Of a DNA stretch of 64,000 nt, positions 50,366-59,819 are shown one piece after another; position 1 is the stretch's first letter; the number at the start of each line of letters is the position of its first letter. The notes under the pieces were generated by a model. The model saw only the letters and a program-made list of their open reading frames with translations. It ran no database searches and was not told where the DNA came from. Origin of the DNA: Candidatus Coatesiibacteriota bacterium (GTDB taxonomy: Bacteria; RBG-13-66-14; B26-G2; JAUVZD01); assembly GCA_030602715.1 (NCBI GenBank), contig JAUVZD010000002.1, positions 1 through 64,000 on the forward strand. The letters run 5' to 3'. The position numbers and the translations under genes are program-made.

Positions 50366-51660
50366 CACGCATCCTCCCTTTTGTCTTTAAGCTGGCTAAA
50401 TCCACCGCTCGGTACGCGCAGAAGCAGGATGAAGCCGACAAACATCAATACCGCCAGGCTGGCAACGCCCAGTCGGTAGCGGACCACTCCCAGCGGTTCT
50501 GCAATCAGAATTACCAAGCCCCAAAGCAGGGGACCTATAACTGATGCCACCTTTCCCGAAAGAGAATATAGTCCGAAAGCCTCGCCCGCCATCTGCGGCG
50601 GGGTGAGCTGAGCAAGCATGGGGCGGGCTGCCGTCCAAGTGGTCCCCAGAAGGATACCCACCACACAGCCCAAGACCCAGAAGAGAGCCTCGTTGGCTAC
50701 GAGAGCGATCAGGACGAGAGTTGCCACCCAGCCGGCTATATCAATGAGCAAGGTCCTCTTGGGACCGATTCTGTCCACCAGAAATCCGGCCACCGCCGAG
50801 CCGATGACCGCAAACGTGGTGGTAACCATAAAGAAAGGAACCTTGACCTCATCCGGGAATCCCATCACCCGCTCGGCATAAACAGCCATGAACAAGATAG
50901 CGGTGGCTATGCCGTCCTCGTAGAAGGTCTTTGCCACCAGAAAGCGTAGAAGACCGGGATAGCGCCGCACCGCCACCAGCGTATCCCAGACCTTCCGGTA
51001 AGCGGAAGCGATGGTGTTGGCGGTAGTCTGGGGGAGGGGTAGCTTGCGCTCCCGCACCCACAAAAAAGTGGGAATGGAGAGGAGCATAAAAATTATTGCA
51101 GTGGGGATGAAGGCGGCGCTGCGCCCCCCGTGGTGCACAAAGGGCAAGACCAAAGCCATACCCGCAAGCGAGCCGACATAACCCAGAGCGGTTCCCCAAC
51201 CGGAGATGCGTCCCATATTTTTGGATGTGGAGACCGAGGGGAGCAAGGCGTTATATATTGCCAGCCCCCCGTTATAACCGTAGTTGGCAACTATGAAGAA
51301 CCCGATAACTCCCAGAAGCAGGATAGTACCGCTGGAGGCAAGGGAGGCGACTACACCGATGAGGACTACCGCTAGACAGCATATGAGGGTGAATATGAAG
51401 AGCAGGGGGATTTTATTTCGCCGGGCGTCGGAGATGGCGCCGATAGCCGGCATGGTCAGCCCGATGAGAGCGATGGAGGAAGCGAAGGCGGCGGAATAGA
51501 CGATATCCCTCTGGCACAGGTCTATTATCAGCCACTGGGAGAAATAGAGGGTGACCACATTCATAGAATAGACGGTGTTTGCCAGGTCGTAGAAGACCCA
51601 GCCGAACACCGCCCGGCGTGGAGCGGGAGGCGATTCCGGATGGTCCTGTTCTTCGGGCAT
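50365..51660 (-). CDS. MFS transporter, UMF1/Atg22-like
   Basis: 431 residues from the ATG at 51660; the frame stays open to a TTG at 51729, but that part lies upstream of the -10 palindrome. About 12 helices. Starts PAPRRAVFGWVFYDLANTVY then SMNVVTLYFSQWLI, diagnostic of the UMF1 (Atg22-like) group; further features GAISDARRNKIPLLFIFTLI and SGWGTALGYVGSLAGMALVL. Substrates are probably small metabolites or amino acids. It overlaps the outer-membrane protein gene by one base or codon, suggesting co-expression. Confidence 0.85.
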   Translation of the reverse strand: MPEEQDHPESPPAPRRAVFGWVFYDLANTVYSMNVVTLYFSQWLIIDLCQRDIVYSAAFASSIALIGLTMPAIGAISDARRNKIPLLFIFTLICCLAVVLIGVVASLASSGTILLLGVIGFFIVANYGYNGGLAIYNALLPSVSTSKNMGRISGWGTALGYVGSLAGMALVLPFVHHGGRSAAFIPTAIIFMLLSIPTFLWVRERKLPLPQTTANTIASAYRKVWDTLVAVRRYPGLLRFLVAKTFYEDGIATAILFMAVYAERVMGFPDEVKVPFFMVTTTFAVIGSAVAGFLVDRIGPKRTLLIDIAGWVATLVLIALVANEALFWVLGCVVGILLGTTWTAARPMLAQLTPPQMAGEAFGLYSLSGKVASVIGPLLWGLVILIAEPLGVVRYRLGVASLAVLMFVGFILLLRVPSGGFSQLKDKREDA

Positions 51661-51695
51661 AGATGTTGACGTTTGGAAATCCGTACGGAGGTATC

Positions 51696-51714
51696 TATAA
51701 TCAACTTGATTATA
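51696..51714 (-). promoter_or_regulatory. Palindrome overlapping the MFS promoter
   Basis: Perfect nine-base arms TATAATCAA / TTGATTATA around a single C. On the minus strand the first half is a consensus -10 (TATAAT), about 50 bases upstream of the ATG. A repressor binding here would block the promoter. No good -35 was seen. Confidence 0.5.
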
Positions 51715-51784
51715 GGTTGAGTGAGGCAAAAAATAAAACGGAAACTGTCCGAAGCTAAGTAAGCAAAGCGGTGACCCAACGAAA

Positions 51785-51806
51785 AAGCCCGGGCTCAGCC
51801 CGAGCG
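51785..51806 (-). terminator. Terminator of the cytochrome c gene
   Basis: On the minus strand GCTCGGGC, TGA loop, GCCCGGGC followed by TTTTTC; 25 bases after the stop at 51831. Confidence 0.75.
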
Positions 51807-51830
51807 TCTTTTATCCGTTAGTCGGTCTAT

Positions 51831-52241
51831 CTAGGGCAGTTGCACACCTTTCAGGTCACCCACGCTTACCTCTCCGCCCAGGTCTATCCCGTTTTGCCAC
51901 AGAAGGAAGCAGGTGATGAACAGATACTGCTGGTCGCTCAGGGCTCCCGGTCGGTGGTAGGGCATGGTGGCTTTGAGGTAATTATAAAGCTCTTTTGCGG
52001 TTTCAATGTTTCGGGAACTTAACGAGGTGAAGAAACCCTCGCCGATAAGGGAAGGGGCGCTCTTCCCCCCCAGGTTTTTTCCGTGGCAGGAGGAGCAGTT
52101 ATCCACATACATACCCTCACCGTCCGCAATCTGGTCGCTTAGACCGGCGACGATGGCTCCCGCCCAGAGAAAGCCGGTAAAGAGAGCCAGAGCCAAAGCG
52201 CCGACCACCAAATTGCGAGAAGAGGAAGTTTTCCCAACCAT
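51831..52241 (-). CDS. Exported monohaem c-type cytochrome
   Basis: 136 residues: N-terminal signal/anchor (NLVVGALALALFTGFLWAGA), then GEGMYVDNCSSCHGKNLGGK with the haem motif CSSCH (residues about 49-53), and a distal Met in NYLKATMPYHRPGALSDQQY, as in class I cytochromes. The rest is a small helical domain. It is the only cytochrome seen in the window, so its electron partners are unknown. It could take part in a terminal oxidase or other periplasmic redox chain. Own promoter region and terminator. Confidence 0.85.
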   Translation of the reverse strand: MVGKTSSSRNLVVGALALALFTGFLWAGAIVAGLSDQIADGEGMYVDNCSSCHGKNLGGKSAPSLIGEGFFTSLSSRNIETAKELYNYLKATMPYHRPGALSDQQYLFITCFLLWQNGIDLGGEVSVGDLKGVQLP

Positions 52242-52338
52242 AAATTGAACCCCGACCGAAGCCCAAATGGACTCTTATCAGTGGTAATTACGAATGAGGC
52301 TTGAACATAATATCAATATTTTTACCGAATTTCAAGGG

Positions 52339-53748
52339 TTATCTTGCCTCATAGAACAGTTCCTCAACCTTCTCTCGGGAGCCGAAAAAGTCACGGACAA
52401 ACTCCCACAACAATCTCGGCATCTTGCGCCAGTTGCAAAGTATCTCCCTAAAGGATACTTCCTCGGTTCGGGAGACCATGCCCACCCCGAATTGGAAGAG
52501 CAGATCCATATTCCAGACTATGAAGGGGATGCCAATTATATAAGCCAGCCAGATGCGTTGGGGAGAAAATATCCTGTGAATGAGCCAGGAAAGCCCCAAA
52601 ATGAAGATACTATAGATTTCAATGAACATTCTCCCTCCGAAGGAACTTGCTTGCCACCATAGATACCAGCAGGAGATTATGTAAATAACCACTAAGGCGG
52701 GGAAGAAGAAAGGTAGGGCGGAGAGCGGGCGTCTGATTAACATATACACAAGCCCAAACAAAGACAACCCTAAAATCGGTGTCCAGGTAACGAAACCGTG
52801 GCGGGTGGAGAAGAGCACCTTCAGCAGATGGGGCGCATGCCAACCGAACAGAAAATGACTCTCGTAACCAGAGGTGAAATAGGAGCCCCATATCCCCTTC
52901 CAAACCAACATCTGGGGAAAGAAGACTACGAGAAAACCCAAAAAAGCCCAGGGGGCTGTAAACAATCTCCTCAAATTTGGGACTTGCGGCTTCCAGGTCC
53001 GAGCATCCGGGTTGAGGATAAACTCATATAACAAAGGGAAGGCGTGGACGATATTTTGATAGCGGGTCATTACCGCCAGTCCCAGCGCCCCACCCAGAAG
53101 GAGCCATTTCCACCAATTATCCTTCCCCAATAACCTTACCCATAGATAGTAGAGGAGGGCTACGGTGAAGAACGAGCAACCATGGGACATAGAGGGATGA
53201 AAATACATGTAAGCGGGAAGGGAGGAGGCGAACCAAATAAGCACCGTCGCCGCTCGTGCGGAGTTAAAACTTGTAAAACGGCTTGCGATCCTGAGCGAAA
53301 GCAGGAGCCCGACGAACGAATATACAGCCGTTGATAAGCCGACAGCATAATAATACGGCTTTCCGAAACCGTCGGCTGCCGTAACCACACCCAGCCCCTT
53401 CAGCAAGAGCATCAACAGATGAACCAGATAATATGCCGGCAACCATAGAACCGCCGGTCCCAAGGCGAAATGATTGGCAACCCTTCCGGTGGGCGAAGGA
53501 CCTTGAGCGGTTATACATTCCTGAAATTTGGGGTTAGCCCTGGCAACCTCATTCTCGTAGTCCAAGTCTCCATCAATAAATATGCTGTGCAGATGACCAA
53601 AGTAACCCCAACCGTCGCCCCTGATGATGGGGTTTACCAACGGGAGAGTCAAGACAAAGACCAGAATAAGAATCCGCTCGCCGCGCAAAGCTCGGCGGAT
53701 ATTATAGAAGAACCACCTCTTTTCTTCATAAAGCATAGCCTTTGCCAA
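52339..53748 (-). CDS. Polytopic membrane protein, GT-C (GT39-like) glycosyltransferase type
   Basis: 469 residues with 10-12 helices. First loop: LTLPLVNPIIRGDGWGYFGH, with the acidic D-G-x-G-Y typical of the catalytic loop in GT-C-fold glycosyltransferases (mannosyl- or arabinosyl-transferase type), followed by HSIFIDGDLDYENEVARANP and GRVANHFALGPAVLWLPAY. Other loops include HPSMSHGCSFFTVALLYYLW and TRYQNIVHAFPLLYEFILNP. Lipid-linked sugars would be the donors. The first possible start is a TTG; the fifth codon is ATG. Stand-alone gene. Confidence 0.7.
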   Translation of the reverse strand: MAKAMLYEEKRWFFYNIRRALRGERILILVFVLTLPLVNPIIRGDGWGYFGHLHSIFIDGDLDYENEVARANPKFQECITAQGPSPTGRVANHFALGPAVLWLPAYYLVHLLMLLLKGLGVVTAADGFGKPYYYAVGLSTAVYSFVGLLLSLRIASRFTSFNSARAATVLIWFASSLPAYMYFHPSMSHGCSFFTVALLYYLWVRLLGKDNWWKWLLLGGALGLAVMTRYQNIVHAFPLLYEFILNPDARTWKPQVPNLRRLFTAPWAFLGFLVVFFPQMLVWKGIWGSYFTSGYESHFLFGWHAPHLLKVLFSTRHGFVTWTPILGLSLFGLVYMLIRRPLSALPFFFPALVVIYIISCWYLWWQASSFGGRMFIEIYSIFILGLSWLIHRIFSPQRIWLAYIIGIPFIVWNMDLLFQFGVGMVSRTEEVSFREILCNWRKMPRLLWEFVRDFFGSREKVEELFYEAR

Positions 53749-53792
53749 ATTAACCGGGTCCGATGTGTCCCAATATTGGGAAGGAATAAAAA

Positions 53793-53818
53793 AAGGGGGG
53801 TCGTTCTCGACCCCCCTT
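53793..53818 (-). terminator. Terminator of the C25 peptidase gene
   Basis: Perfect 11-base arms (AAGGGGGGTCG / CGACCCCCCTT), loop of four; on the minus strand it is followed by TTTTTTTATTCC. It lies just after the stop at 53832. Confidence 0.85.
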
Positions 53819-53831
53819 AGTTATCGCCAAA

Positions 53832-56486
53832 TTAGCGCGCTAAGACCATCTTGATCGTCTGCCAGCTTGTCTCCGCCTGCAGTGCACAGAGGTATATTCC
53901 GCTGGGCAGGGGAGAACCTGCGGCGTCTCTACCCGCCCACAGGAAGCTGTGCTCACCTTCGGAGAGCGAACCGCTGAAGAGGGTCTCTATCAACCGACCG
54001 GAGAGGTCGTATATCTTCAAGTTGATGGTCTCCGTCTTGCCCCCTTGTGGAACGCCGACGACGATGGTGGTTACCTCACTGAAGGGATTGGGGAAGTTCT
54101 GTGCCAGAGTAAAGCCGGTTGGCAGGGTGGAGGTGGTTACCTCGGTTCCCGCCAGGGTCTCCTCTTCCTCTTCCACCACGGCAACCAGGCGATAAGTATA
54201 GTGCATATCTTCGTGCGCAGTGGCGTCGCTGAAGTTGAAAGGCGACTGCCCAACGATCAGCTCTCCGTTAACCTTGACCCACCCGGAATTCTTCCCCACC
54301 GAATTATCTCCGATGGAGGAGAAGTCCCTGTTCTCATCCATCAAGGAAGTCTCTGCGCGATAGAGGTTAAAGCCGGCAAATTCCTCATCCGTATGCACCG
54401 TCCAGCTCAAAAGCACCACTCTGCCGTCCCAGCCGGCCTCAAAACTCCCCACCTCAATGCCGATACTTCCGCCGGGACAGTGACCTCCGTAGTCACCGTA
54501 GGGGTCTGCCGGGTCCGGGCAGGTCCAATAGGACTGGACATAGTGCATATTGGGGTCGCCCAGAAGCAGGTAGCGCAGGCTACTGTCCACACCGTAGTCA
54601 TGCTGGGGGAAGACATCGGAGGTGCGGGCATTAGCATAAGCGTTGGCGTAGCCCAGGGTCTCATCCTCACGGGCGATGGCATTGATAAACAGACACCAAT
54701 ACCACCCGGAGCCGATGAAGGAGACGCTGGTGTAGCTGGATACCGAAGCCGACCCTCCATGTTCAATGAAGGTCTCCATCAATGAGCCGGTGGCAACCGA
54801 ACAAGCGTTGAAGATGGAGATGATGCCATGCAGATTCTCGCAGTTACTGTTCAACCCGCTGGGTCCCAAAGTGTAAGAGCCGCTTTTATTTACCCGCCCA
54901 TCTGTCGCCGGCCAATATGTATCCGGATAGCTGACATCCTCGCAGAAGCCGGTGTCCGTATTCATCACCGAAACGCCACTACTTCCCCCGTGGCTGGAAT
55001 TGTAGAAGAAGTTGCTTCCATCGTTTATATCAGCGAAGAAGCCAACCGGATCAACGGTAGGCTGGAAATCGTGGGGAGTGGAACCGGCGTTGCGCCCATT
55101 GTGTCCCTCTGGGTTGTAACCGTTCTCATCCACCGCCTCCCAGACGCCGGGGTCGTCATATGGGAGCTCAGCACAACCGAATATCTCGTTGACCACATGC
55201 TGGTCGCCCTCATTGTCGGTGAAGGGACCGTAAGAGTAAGGGGTGGTATTCTCCGCTTCATAGGCGACCATAACTGCAGTAAAATGGAGAGGCCGGGGGT
55301 TGGCGAAGATCACCGCAGTATATAGCAAGGCGCGGTTGGCAAAGAGCACATTCCTCCTGACCTCAAACGGGAAGCGTCCCGCCAGACATCCCCGCTCATC
55401 CGGTTCGTCGGGGTCACCATAGATAGCCCGGTCGTAGTTGTAACCCAGGTGGGACTTGATGGCAAAGGTGAGCACCGTCTCCAACCGGTTGGGGTCATCA
55501 GCGCCGATATCCTCCATCCAGTCGCAGAAATTGTCGGCGATAGTTTGCTCCCCGGAGGGAAATATCTTCAATGGCTCGGGCAACTTCTCCTGTATTCCCG
55601 GTGGTTGAGCGGCGATTATCTCCGCCATCAGCTCGTTGGCTATACCCACTGTGTGGTCGTCCACGCAGAAGACAAATCCACCATAAACCGCCGCCGAGAA
55701 GGCAGCGGGCATGGACTGGTCAATATCGCCGGCATAAGCGCAGAGGGTCGGCTCACCGGATAGATCCCGCATCTTGGCGGTGATATCGGTCTCCGAAGAC
55801 AAAGTCTCGGAGATGGTGATGCCGGCATCGGACAGGTCGGACGCCAGGTCAGCTGGCATATCCGAGCCCAAATCAACCACATAGACCGAGCTTACCCCCA
55901 GAGCTATCATCACATCAATGGTTGAGTCGGCGATACCAGAGGTGTCCACCAGGAGGAGGGGGATATTGTTCCAGGAAGCCAGTGAGGCGCCGTTAGCCGC
56001 CGACACCAACATATCGTCGCTGGGACTTGAGGAGGTATAAGGGACCAAAACGGCGCTTTCGGCATAATCCCAATCATGGCTGGCAATGTCCTCGGCGATA
56101 GTCTGTGCATCTCCGGTGAAATAGACCACATCTTCATCGTCCAGGGCAAACTCATCCATAAGCTCTCCAACCAAACCAGTATCAACATCGCCGATGACCA
56201 GCAACTTCTCCAGGCTGGTGGAGGCTTCCTGGAGATAACCATCCCAATCCTCCATGAAATAATCCCACAGGTCCGAGGAGTTGTCCCCCAGGGTGAGGGG
56301 ATTAAGATAGACCTCCCCATCAAAGTGGAAGCAGTTCATAGGAACGGCACAGTAGTATTCGTATAACATATCTGTGTCCGATGAAGCCCACTCCACAACC
56401 GCAAGACGGGGCAGAAACTCCATTGCCCCCGCACTGCCAAACGACAGCAGGAGGGTCAGGACAAGTAAAAACGATATTCTTTTCAT
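53832..56486 (-). CDS. Gingipain-like (C25) secreted cysteine peptidase with FlgD-Ig/T9SS-like C-terminus
   Basis: 884 residues with a signal peptide (MKRISFLLVLTLLLSFGSAG) and AGGAGAAAG before the ATG. Residues about 120-260 look like a cell-surface recognition region with repeated VPYTSSSPS..., LLVDTSG..IDVMIALGVSSVYVVDLG units. Caspase-like catalytic motifs follow: NSSHGGSSGV (His) and ISIFNACSVATG (Cys), the C25 pattern, with EHGGSASVS near. The end has a fibronectin-like part (GFNLYRAETSL) and a FlgD-Ig-like sorting domain (FTLAQNFPNPFSEVTTIVVG, IYDLSGRLIETLFSG, LPSGIYLCAL). It should be exported and attached to the surface. Partner of the left-edge protein in architecture. Confidence 0.9.
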   Translation of the reverse strand: MKRISFLLVLTLLLSFGSAGAMEFLPRLAVVEWASSDTDMLYEYYCAVPMNCFHFDGEVYLNPLTLGDNSSDLWDYFMEDWDGYLQEASTSLEKLLVIGDVDTGLVGELMDEFALDDEDVVYFTGDAQTIAEDIASHDWDYAESAVLVPYTSSSPSDDMLVSAANGASLASWNNIPLLLVDTSGIADSTIDVMIALGVSSVYVVDLGSDMPADLASDLSDAGITISETLSSETDITAKMRDLSGEPTLCAYAGDIDQSMPAAFSAAVYGGFVFCVDDHTVGIANELMAEIIAAQPPGIQEKLPEPLKIFPSGEQTIADNFCDWMEDIGADDPNRLETVLTFAIKSHLGYNYDRAIYGDPDEPDERGCLAGRFPFEVRRNVLFANRALLYTAVIFANPRPLHFTAVMVAYEAENTTPYSYGPFTDNEGDQHVVNEIFGCAELPYDDPGVWEAVDENGYNPEGHNGRNAGSTPHDFQPTVDPVGFFADINDGSNFFYNSSHGGSSGVSVMNTDTGFCEDVSYPDTYWPATDGRVNKSGSYTLGPSGLNSNCENLHGIISIFNACSVATGSLMETFIEHGGSASVSSYTSVSFIGSGWYWCLFINAIAREDETLGYANAYANARTSDVFPQHDYGVDSSLRYLLLGDPNMHYVQSYWTCPDPADPYGDYGGHCPGGSIGIEVGSFEAGWDGRVVLLSWTVHTDEEFAGFNLYRAETSLMDENRDFSSIGDNSVGKNSGWVKVNGELIVGQSPFNFSDATAHEDMHYTYRLVAVVEEEEETLAGTEVTTSTLPTGFTLAQNFPNPFSEVTTIVVGVPQGGKTETINLKIYDLSGRLIETLFSGSLSEGEHSFLWAGRDAAGSPLPSGIYLCALQAETSWQTIKMVLAR

Positions 56487-56695
56487 GAGCCTTTCTCCTG
56501 TTGATTGTAATCATACAAGACAAATATAAAATAACATCATCCTGCCCACAAATCAACCCCAAATATGCCAGTTCTTGCACCATATTTTCCCTTACAACTC
56601 TGCTCTAAACACTTCCGCAATCAATTCTTACACTTAATACCACTTGGGGGCTCAAGGCGTTTGCGACAGCGGCGAAATTTCGCTGAATAGAAGAA

Positions 56696-56717
56696 CCCAC
56701 CCCAAAACTGGGGCGGG
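56696..56717 (-). terminator. Terminator of the tRNA gene
   Basis: On the minus strand CCCGCCCCA, GTTT loop, TGGGGTGGG (one G-T wobble) then TTCTTCT; 14 bases after the tRNA 3' end. Confidence 0.65.
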
Positions 56718-56728
56718 AGTTCCAAGAA

Positions 56729-56805
<77 letters not shown>

Positions 56806-56817
56806 AGTGGTTAATAA

Positions 56818-56844
56818 TTTATAACAATTCGGGACCGGTGTCAA
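56818..56844 (-). promoter_or_regulatory. Probable promoter of tRNA-Gly
   Basis: TTGACA (56839-56844) and TATAAA (56818-56823) on the minus strand with a 15-base spacer, 13 bases before the mature 5' end. Confidence 0.5.
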
Positions 56845-57028
56845 GGAAAAAAACGATGAAACTGAAAAGCACCGGTCTGGAGCGGTTCATGGTTTCAACT
56901 GATACTATCTAGCTCATACCTCCTCAACCAAACTATTTCCCCTAAAAACACCTTTTTCTATTGCGAAAGCCATATTTATATTGTAAAGTTTAAGAAAAAT
57001 TTCACACAAAACCACAAGGAGGATTTTG

Positions 57029-58117
57029 ATGGCAGATAAGGACAAAATGGTAAAGATTGACGAGTTGAGAAAATTAGCCGTCGGTATCCTGGAGAAAGTG
57101 GATGTTCCCACCGAAGATGCAGAGATTACCGCCGATAACCTCATCGCCTCGGACCGCCGGGGCATCCCCTCGCACGGGGTAGCCAGACTGAAACGCTATG
57201 TTGACGGTTTGAAGGACGGGATGATGGTCGCTCGTCCCGATATCAAAGTAGTAAAGGAGGGACCGTCCTACGCCCTGATAGATGGAGGAGGCGGTCTGGG
57301 ACAGGTGGTGGGAAGTAAAGCTATGAATATGGCTATAGAGAAAGCCAGGGACTCCGGCTTAGCCTTCGTTACCGCCCGCAACTCCAACCATTACGGCATC
57401 GCCGGCTACTACTCCATGATGGCGCTCAAGGAAGGCCTGCTGGGCATCTCCATGACCAACTCCGCACCATTGGTGGTGCCCACTTTCTCCAAGGAGATCA
57501 TCCTGGGGACCAACCCGCTAAGCGTAGCCGCACCCGCAAAGAGCGGACCCGGAGTGGTAATTGATATGGCTACCAGCACCGTTCCCCGGGGAAAGCTGGA
57601 GGTCTATGCCCGTCTGGATAAGAAACTGCCCCTCTCTTGGGCGACAGATGAGACTGGAAAAGCGACCAATGACCCCAAGCGGGTTCTGGATAATCTACTG
57701 GAGCGTAGGGGCGGTGGTCTCCTCCCCCTGGGGGGAGATACCGAAGAACTAGGTGGGCATAAAGGATACTGCCTTTCCCTCATGGTAGATATCCTCTCTG
57801 GGGTGCTCGCTGGCGGAGACTTCGGCAAGCACCTCTACGCGGGAGGAAAAGGCAAACCCTCCGGTTGTGGACACTTCTTCGGTTGTATAGACATCAACAT
57901 CTTTCGACCAGTGGAAGATTTCAAGAGTGATATGGACGAATATATTGAGACCCTGAAAAGCTCAGAAAAGGCTGAGGGGGCTGAACGTATCTACATCCCC
58001 GGGGAGAAAGAGTTTGCGTTTGAGGACAGCTACAAAGATGAGGTTCCTTTAAACGAGAAGGTCTATTCCACCCTGGGCGAGCTGGCAGGGGAGTATGGCC
58101 TGGAGTTCAAACTCTAA
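57029..58117 (+). CDS. Ldh2-type malate/L-lactate (2-hydroxyacid) dehydrogenase
   Basis: 362 residues from the ATG at 57029, with AAGGAGG eight bases upstream (a TTG one codon earlier is also open). Family landmarks: DRRGIPSHGVARLKRYVDGL (active-site His), ALIDGGGGLGQVVGSKAMNM, VTARNSNHYGIAGYYSMMAL, ISMTNSAPLVVPTF, LGTNPLSVAAPAKSGPGVVI DMATST and GGHKGYCLSLMVDILSGVLA. The family reduces malate, lactate, ureidoglycolate or similar with NAD(P). It is close to the citrate synthase/aconitase/isocitrate dehydrogenase run, so malate is a reasonable guess. Confidence 0.9.
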   Translation: MADKDKMVKIDELRKLAVGILEKVDVPTEDAEITADNLIASDRRGIPSHGVARLKRYVDGLKDGMMVARPDIKVVKEGPSYALIDGGGGLGQVVGSKAMNMAIEKARDSGLAFVTARNSNHYGIAGYYSMMALKEGLLGISMTNSAPLVVPTFSKEIILGTNPLSVAAPAKSGPGVVIDMATSTVPRGKLEVYARLDKKLPLSWATDETGKATNDPKRVLDNLLERRGGGLLPLGGDTEELGGHKGYCLSLMVDILSGVLAGGDFGKHLYAGGKGKPSGCGHFFGCIDINIFRPVEDFKSDMDEYIETLKSSEKAEGAERIYIPGEKEFAFEDSYKDEVPLNEKVYSTLGELAGEYGLEFKL

Positions 58118-58228
58118 GCCACAACCACATGTGAAGGGTAGAATCAGGCATAAACTTGACGCCCGGCTCTGGACCGGCGATGTGATAGATAGAAAAACCT
58201 AAACATTTTGGGTGAATGTGTGAAAATA

Positions 58229-58263
58229 GTAACAGAACTGACTTGCCCTGGCAATTCTGTTAC
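58229..58263 (+). repeat. Imperfect long inverted repeat upstream of the citrate-synthase-like gene
   Basis: Outer arms GTAACAGAA / TTCTGTTAC, inner arms TTGCC / GGCAA with a CT loop; a five-base CTGAC bulge on the left side only. No T-run. It lies 73 bases upstream of the ATG at 58337 and could be an operator or a leader RNA structure. Confidence 0.55.
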
Positions 58264-58336
58264 AAATAAACTGTGAGAAAAACATTCGTCTACACACGAA
58301 GAACGATACGTGTTCAAATTAAGATTGGAGAATCCG

Positions 58337-59734
58337 ATGAAGAGTAAAAAGACTGACTCCTGGTTGATCAGACCGGCTGAAGAAGAATACCCCATACAAC
58401 CATCAAAAGAATATCCCCTGCAAGATGTAGAAGAGCCCAACCTACACCGCAACCTCTTCCCCTACTCCGAGGTCCCCAGGGTCTCTTTTGACGGCATATC
58501 AGTCCCCATTGACCCGGCACCGGAGATATGGATTACCGACACCACTTTCCGGGACGGTCAGCAAGCCCGTCCCCCATACACAGTTGAGCAGATAGTGCAT
58601 ATATATGACCTACTGCATAAGCTATCCGGACCCAACGGGGTAATCCGCCAGTGTGAGTTCTTCCTATACAGCGACAAGGACCGAGAGGCGGTGGAGAAAT
58701 GCCTGGAGAAGGGCTACCGCTATCCGGAGATCACCGGCTGGATTCGTGCCATCCCCGCCGATTTTGAGCTGGTAAAAGCGATGGGTCTTTCCGAGACCGG
58801 GATGCTGACCTCCATCTCCGACTACCATGTCTTCATGAAATTCCGCAAATCCCGTCAGAAGACCCTGGACGACTTTATGAAGGTGGTGGAGGCTGCTGCC
58901 GAAGCCGGTCTTTCGGCAATCCGCTGCCATTTTGAGGACATCACCCGTGCCGACTTCTGGGGGTCGGTAATCCCCTTCGCCCAACAGCTAAAAAGGTTCA
59001 GCGAGGAGAGTGGGCTTAAGATAAAGGTCCGCCTCTGCGATACTATGGGTTACGGGGTTCCCTGGCCGGAAGCCGCTCTGCCCCGTTCGGTGCCCAAGAT
59101 CGTCCATTACATGCGCACTGAGGCTGGCTATCCTCCCGAGCTTCTGGAGTGGCACGGACACAACGACTTCCATAAGGTGCACGTCAACCCGGCAACCGCC
59201 TGGCTGTATGGTTGTGCCGCCGCCAACGGAGCACTTCTTGGCTTCGGAGAGCGCACCGGCAACTCCCCAATTGAAGCCCTGTGCATTGAATACGCCGGAC
59301 TGATGGGGAGCCAGAACGGCATGGACTTTACCACCATCAACGAGATCGCCGAATACTTCCGCTCCATCGACACCGTCATCCCCCACAACTATCCCTTCGT
59401 GGGCGAGTATTTCAATGTCACCAGCGCCGGCATCCACGCCGACGGAGTAATTAAAAACCAGGAAATCTACAACATCTTTGACACGGACAAGATTCTGGGA
59501 CGCCCACTGGGGGTGGTGGTGACCGACAAGAGCGGAATCGCCGGCATAGCCATGTGGATCAACCTCCACTTCAGGCTGGAGGGGGACAAACGAGTTGAGA
59601 AACGCCATCCGGGGATAAAAACCATCAACGAATGGGTAACCGAGCAGTATAAGGAACAGCGCACCACCGGCATCTCCCCGGACGAGATGCTGGAGCAGGT
59701 CCGCAAGTTCTTCCCGGAGCTTTTTGAGAAGTAG
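58337..59734 (+). CDS. Citrate (Re)-synthase-like/2-isopropylmalate-synthase family protein
   Basis: 465 residues from the ATG at 58337 (GGAG nine bases upstream; a GTG at 58310 is open but less good). HMGL-like barrel: WITDTTFRDGQQARPPYTVE (metal/active-site DTTFRDGQQ) near residue 70, EFFLYSDKDREAVEKCLEKG, HFEDITRAD, RLCDTMGYGVP, EWHGHNDFHKVHVNPATAWL (HxH metal site) and ANGALLGFGERTGNSPIEAL. Size and these variants resemble the oxygen-sensitive Re-citrate synthases of anaerobes more than LeuA or NifV; no C-terminal LeuA regulatory domain. Aconitase and isocitrate dehydrogenase follow on the same strand, which supports citrate formation from acetyl-CoA and oxaloacetate. Confidence 0.8.
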   Translation: MKSKKTDSWLIRPAEEEYPIQPSKEYPLQDVEEPNLHRNLFPYSEVPRVSFDGISVPIDPAPEIWITDTTFRDGQQARPPYTVEQIVHIYDLLHKLSGPNGVIRQCEFFLYSDKDREAVEKCLEKGYRYPEITGWIRAIPADFELVKAMGLSETGMLTSISDYHVFMKFRKSRQKTLDDFMKVVEAAAEAGLSAIRCHFEDITRADFWGSVIPFAQQLKRFSEESGLKIKVRLCDTMGYGVPWPEAALPRSVPKIVHYMRTEAGYPPELLEWHGHNDFHKVHVNPATAWLYGCAAANGALLGFGERTGNSPIEALCIEYAGLMGSQNGMDFTTINEIAEYFRSIDTVIPHNYPFVGEYFNVTSAGIHADGVIKNQEIYNIFDTDKILGRPLGVVVTDKSGIAGIAMWINLHFRLEGDKRVEKRHPGIKTINEWVTEQYKEQRTTGISPDEMLEQVRKFFPELFEK

Positions 59735-59819
59735 GTCGGCTCCAATGTCAGACGGGTAATAAAACTTCCTTGGTGGACATCTTCACAACGAACGCGGTCT
59801 TCCGTATGCAGAATGAGCG

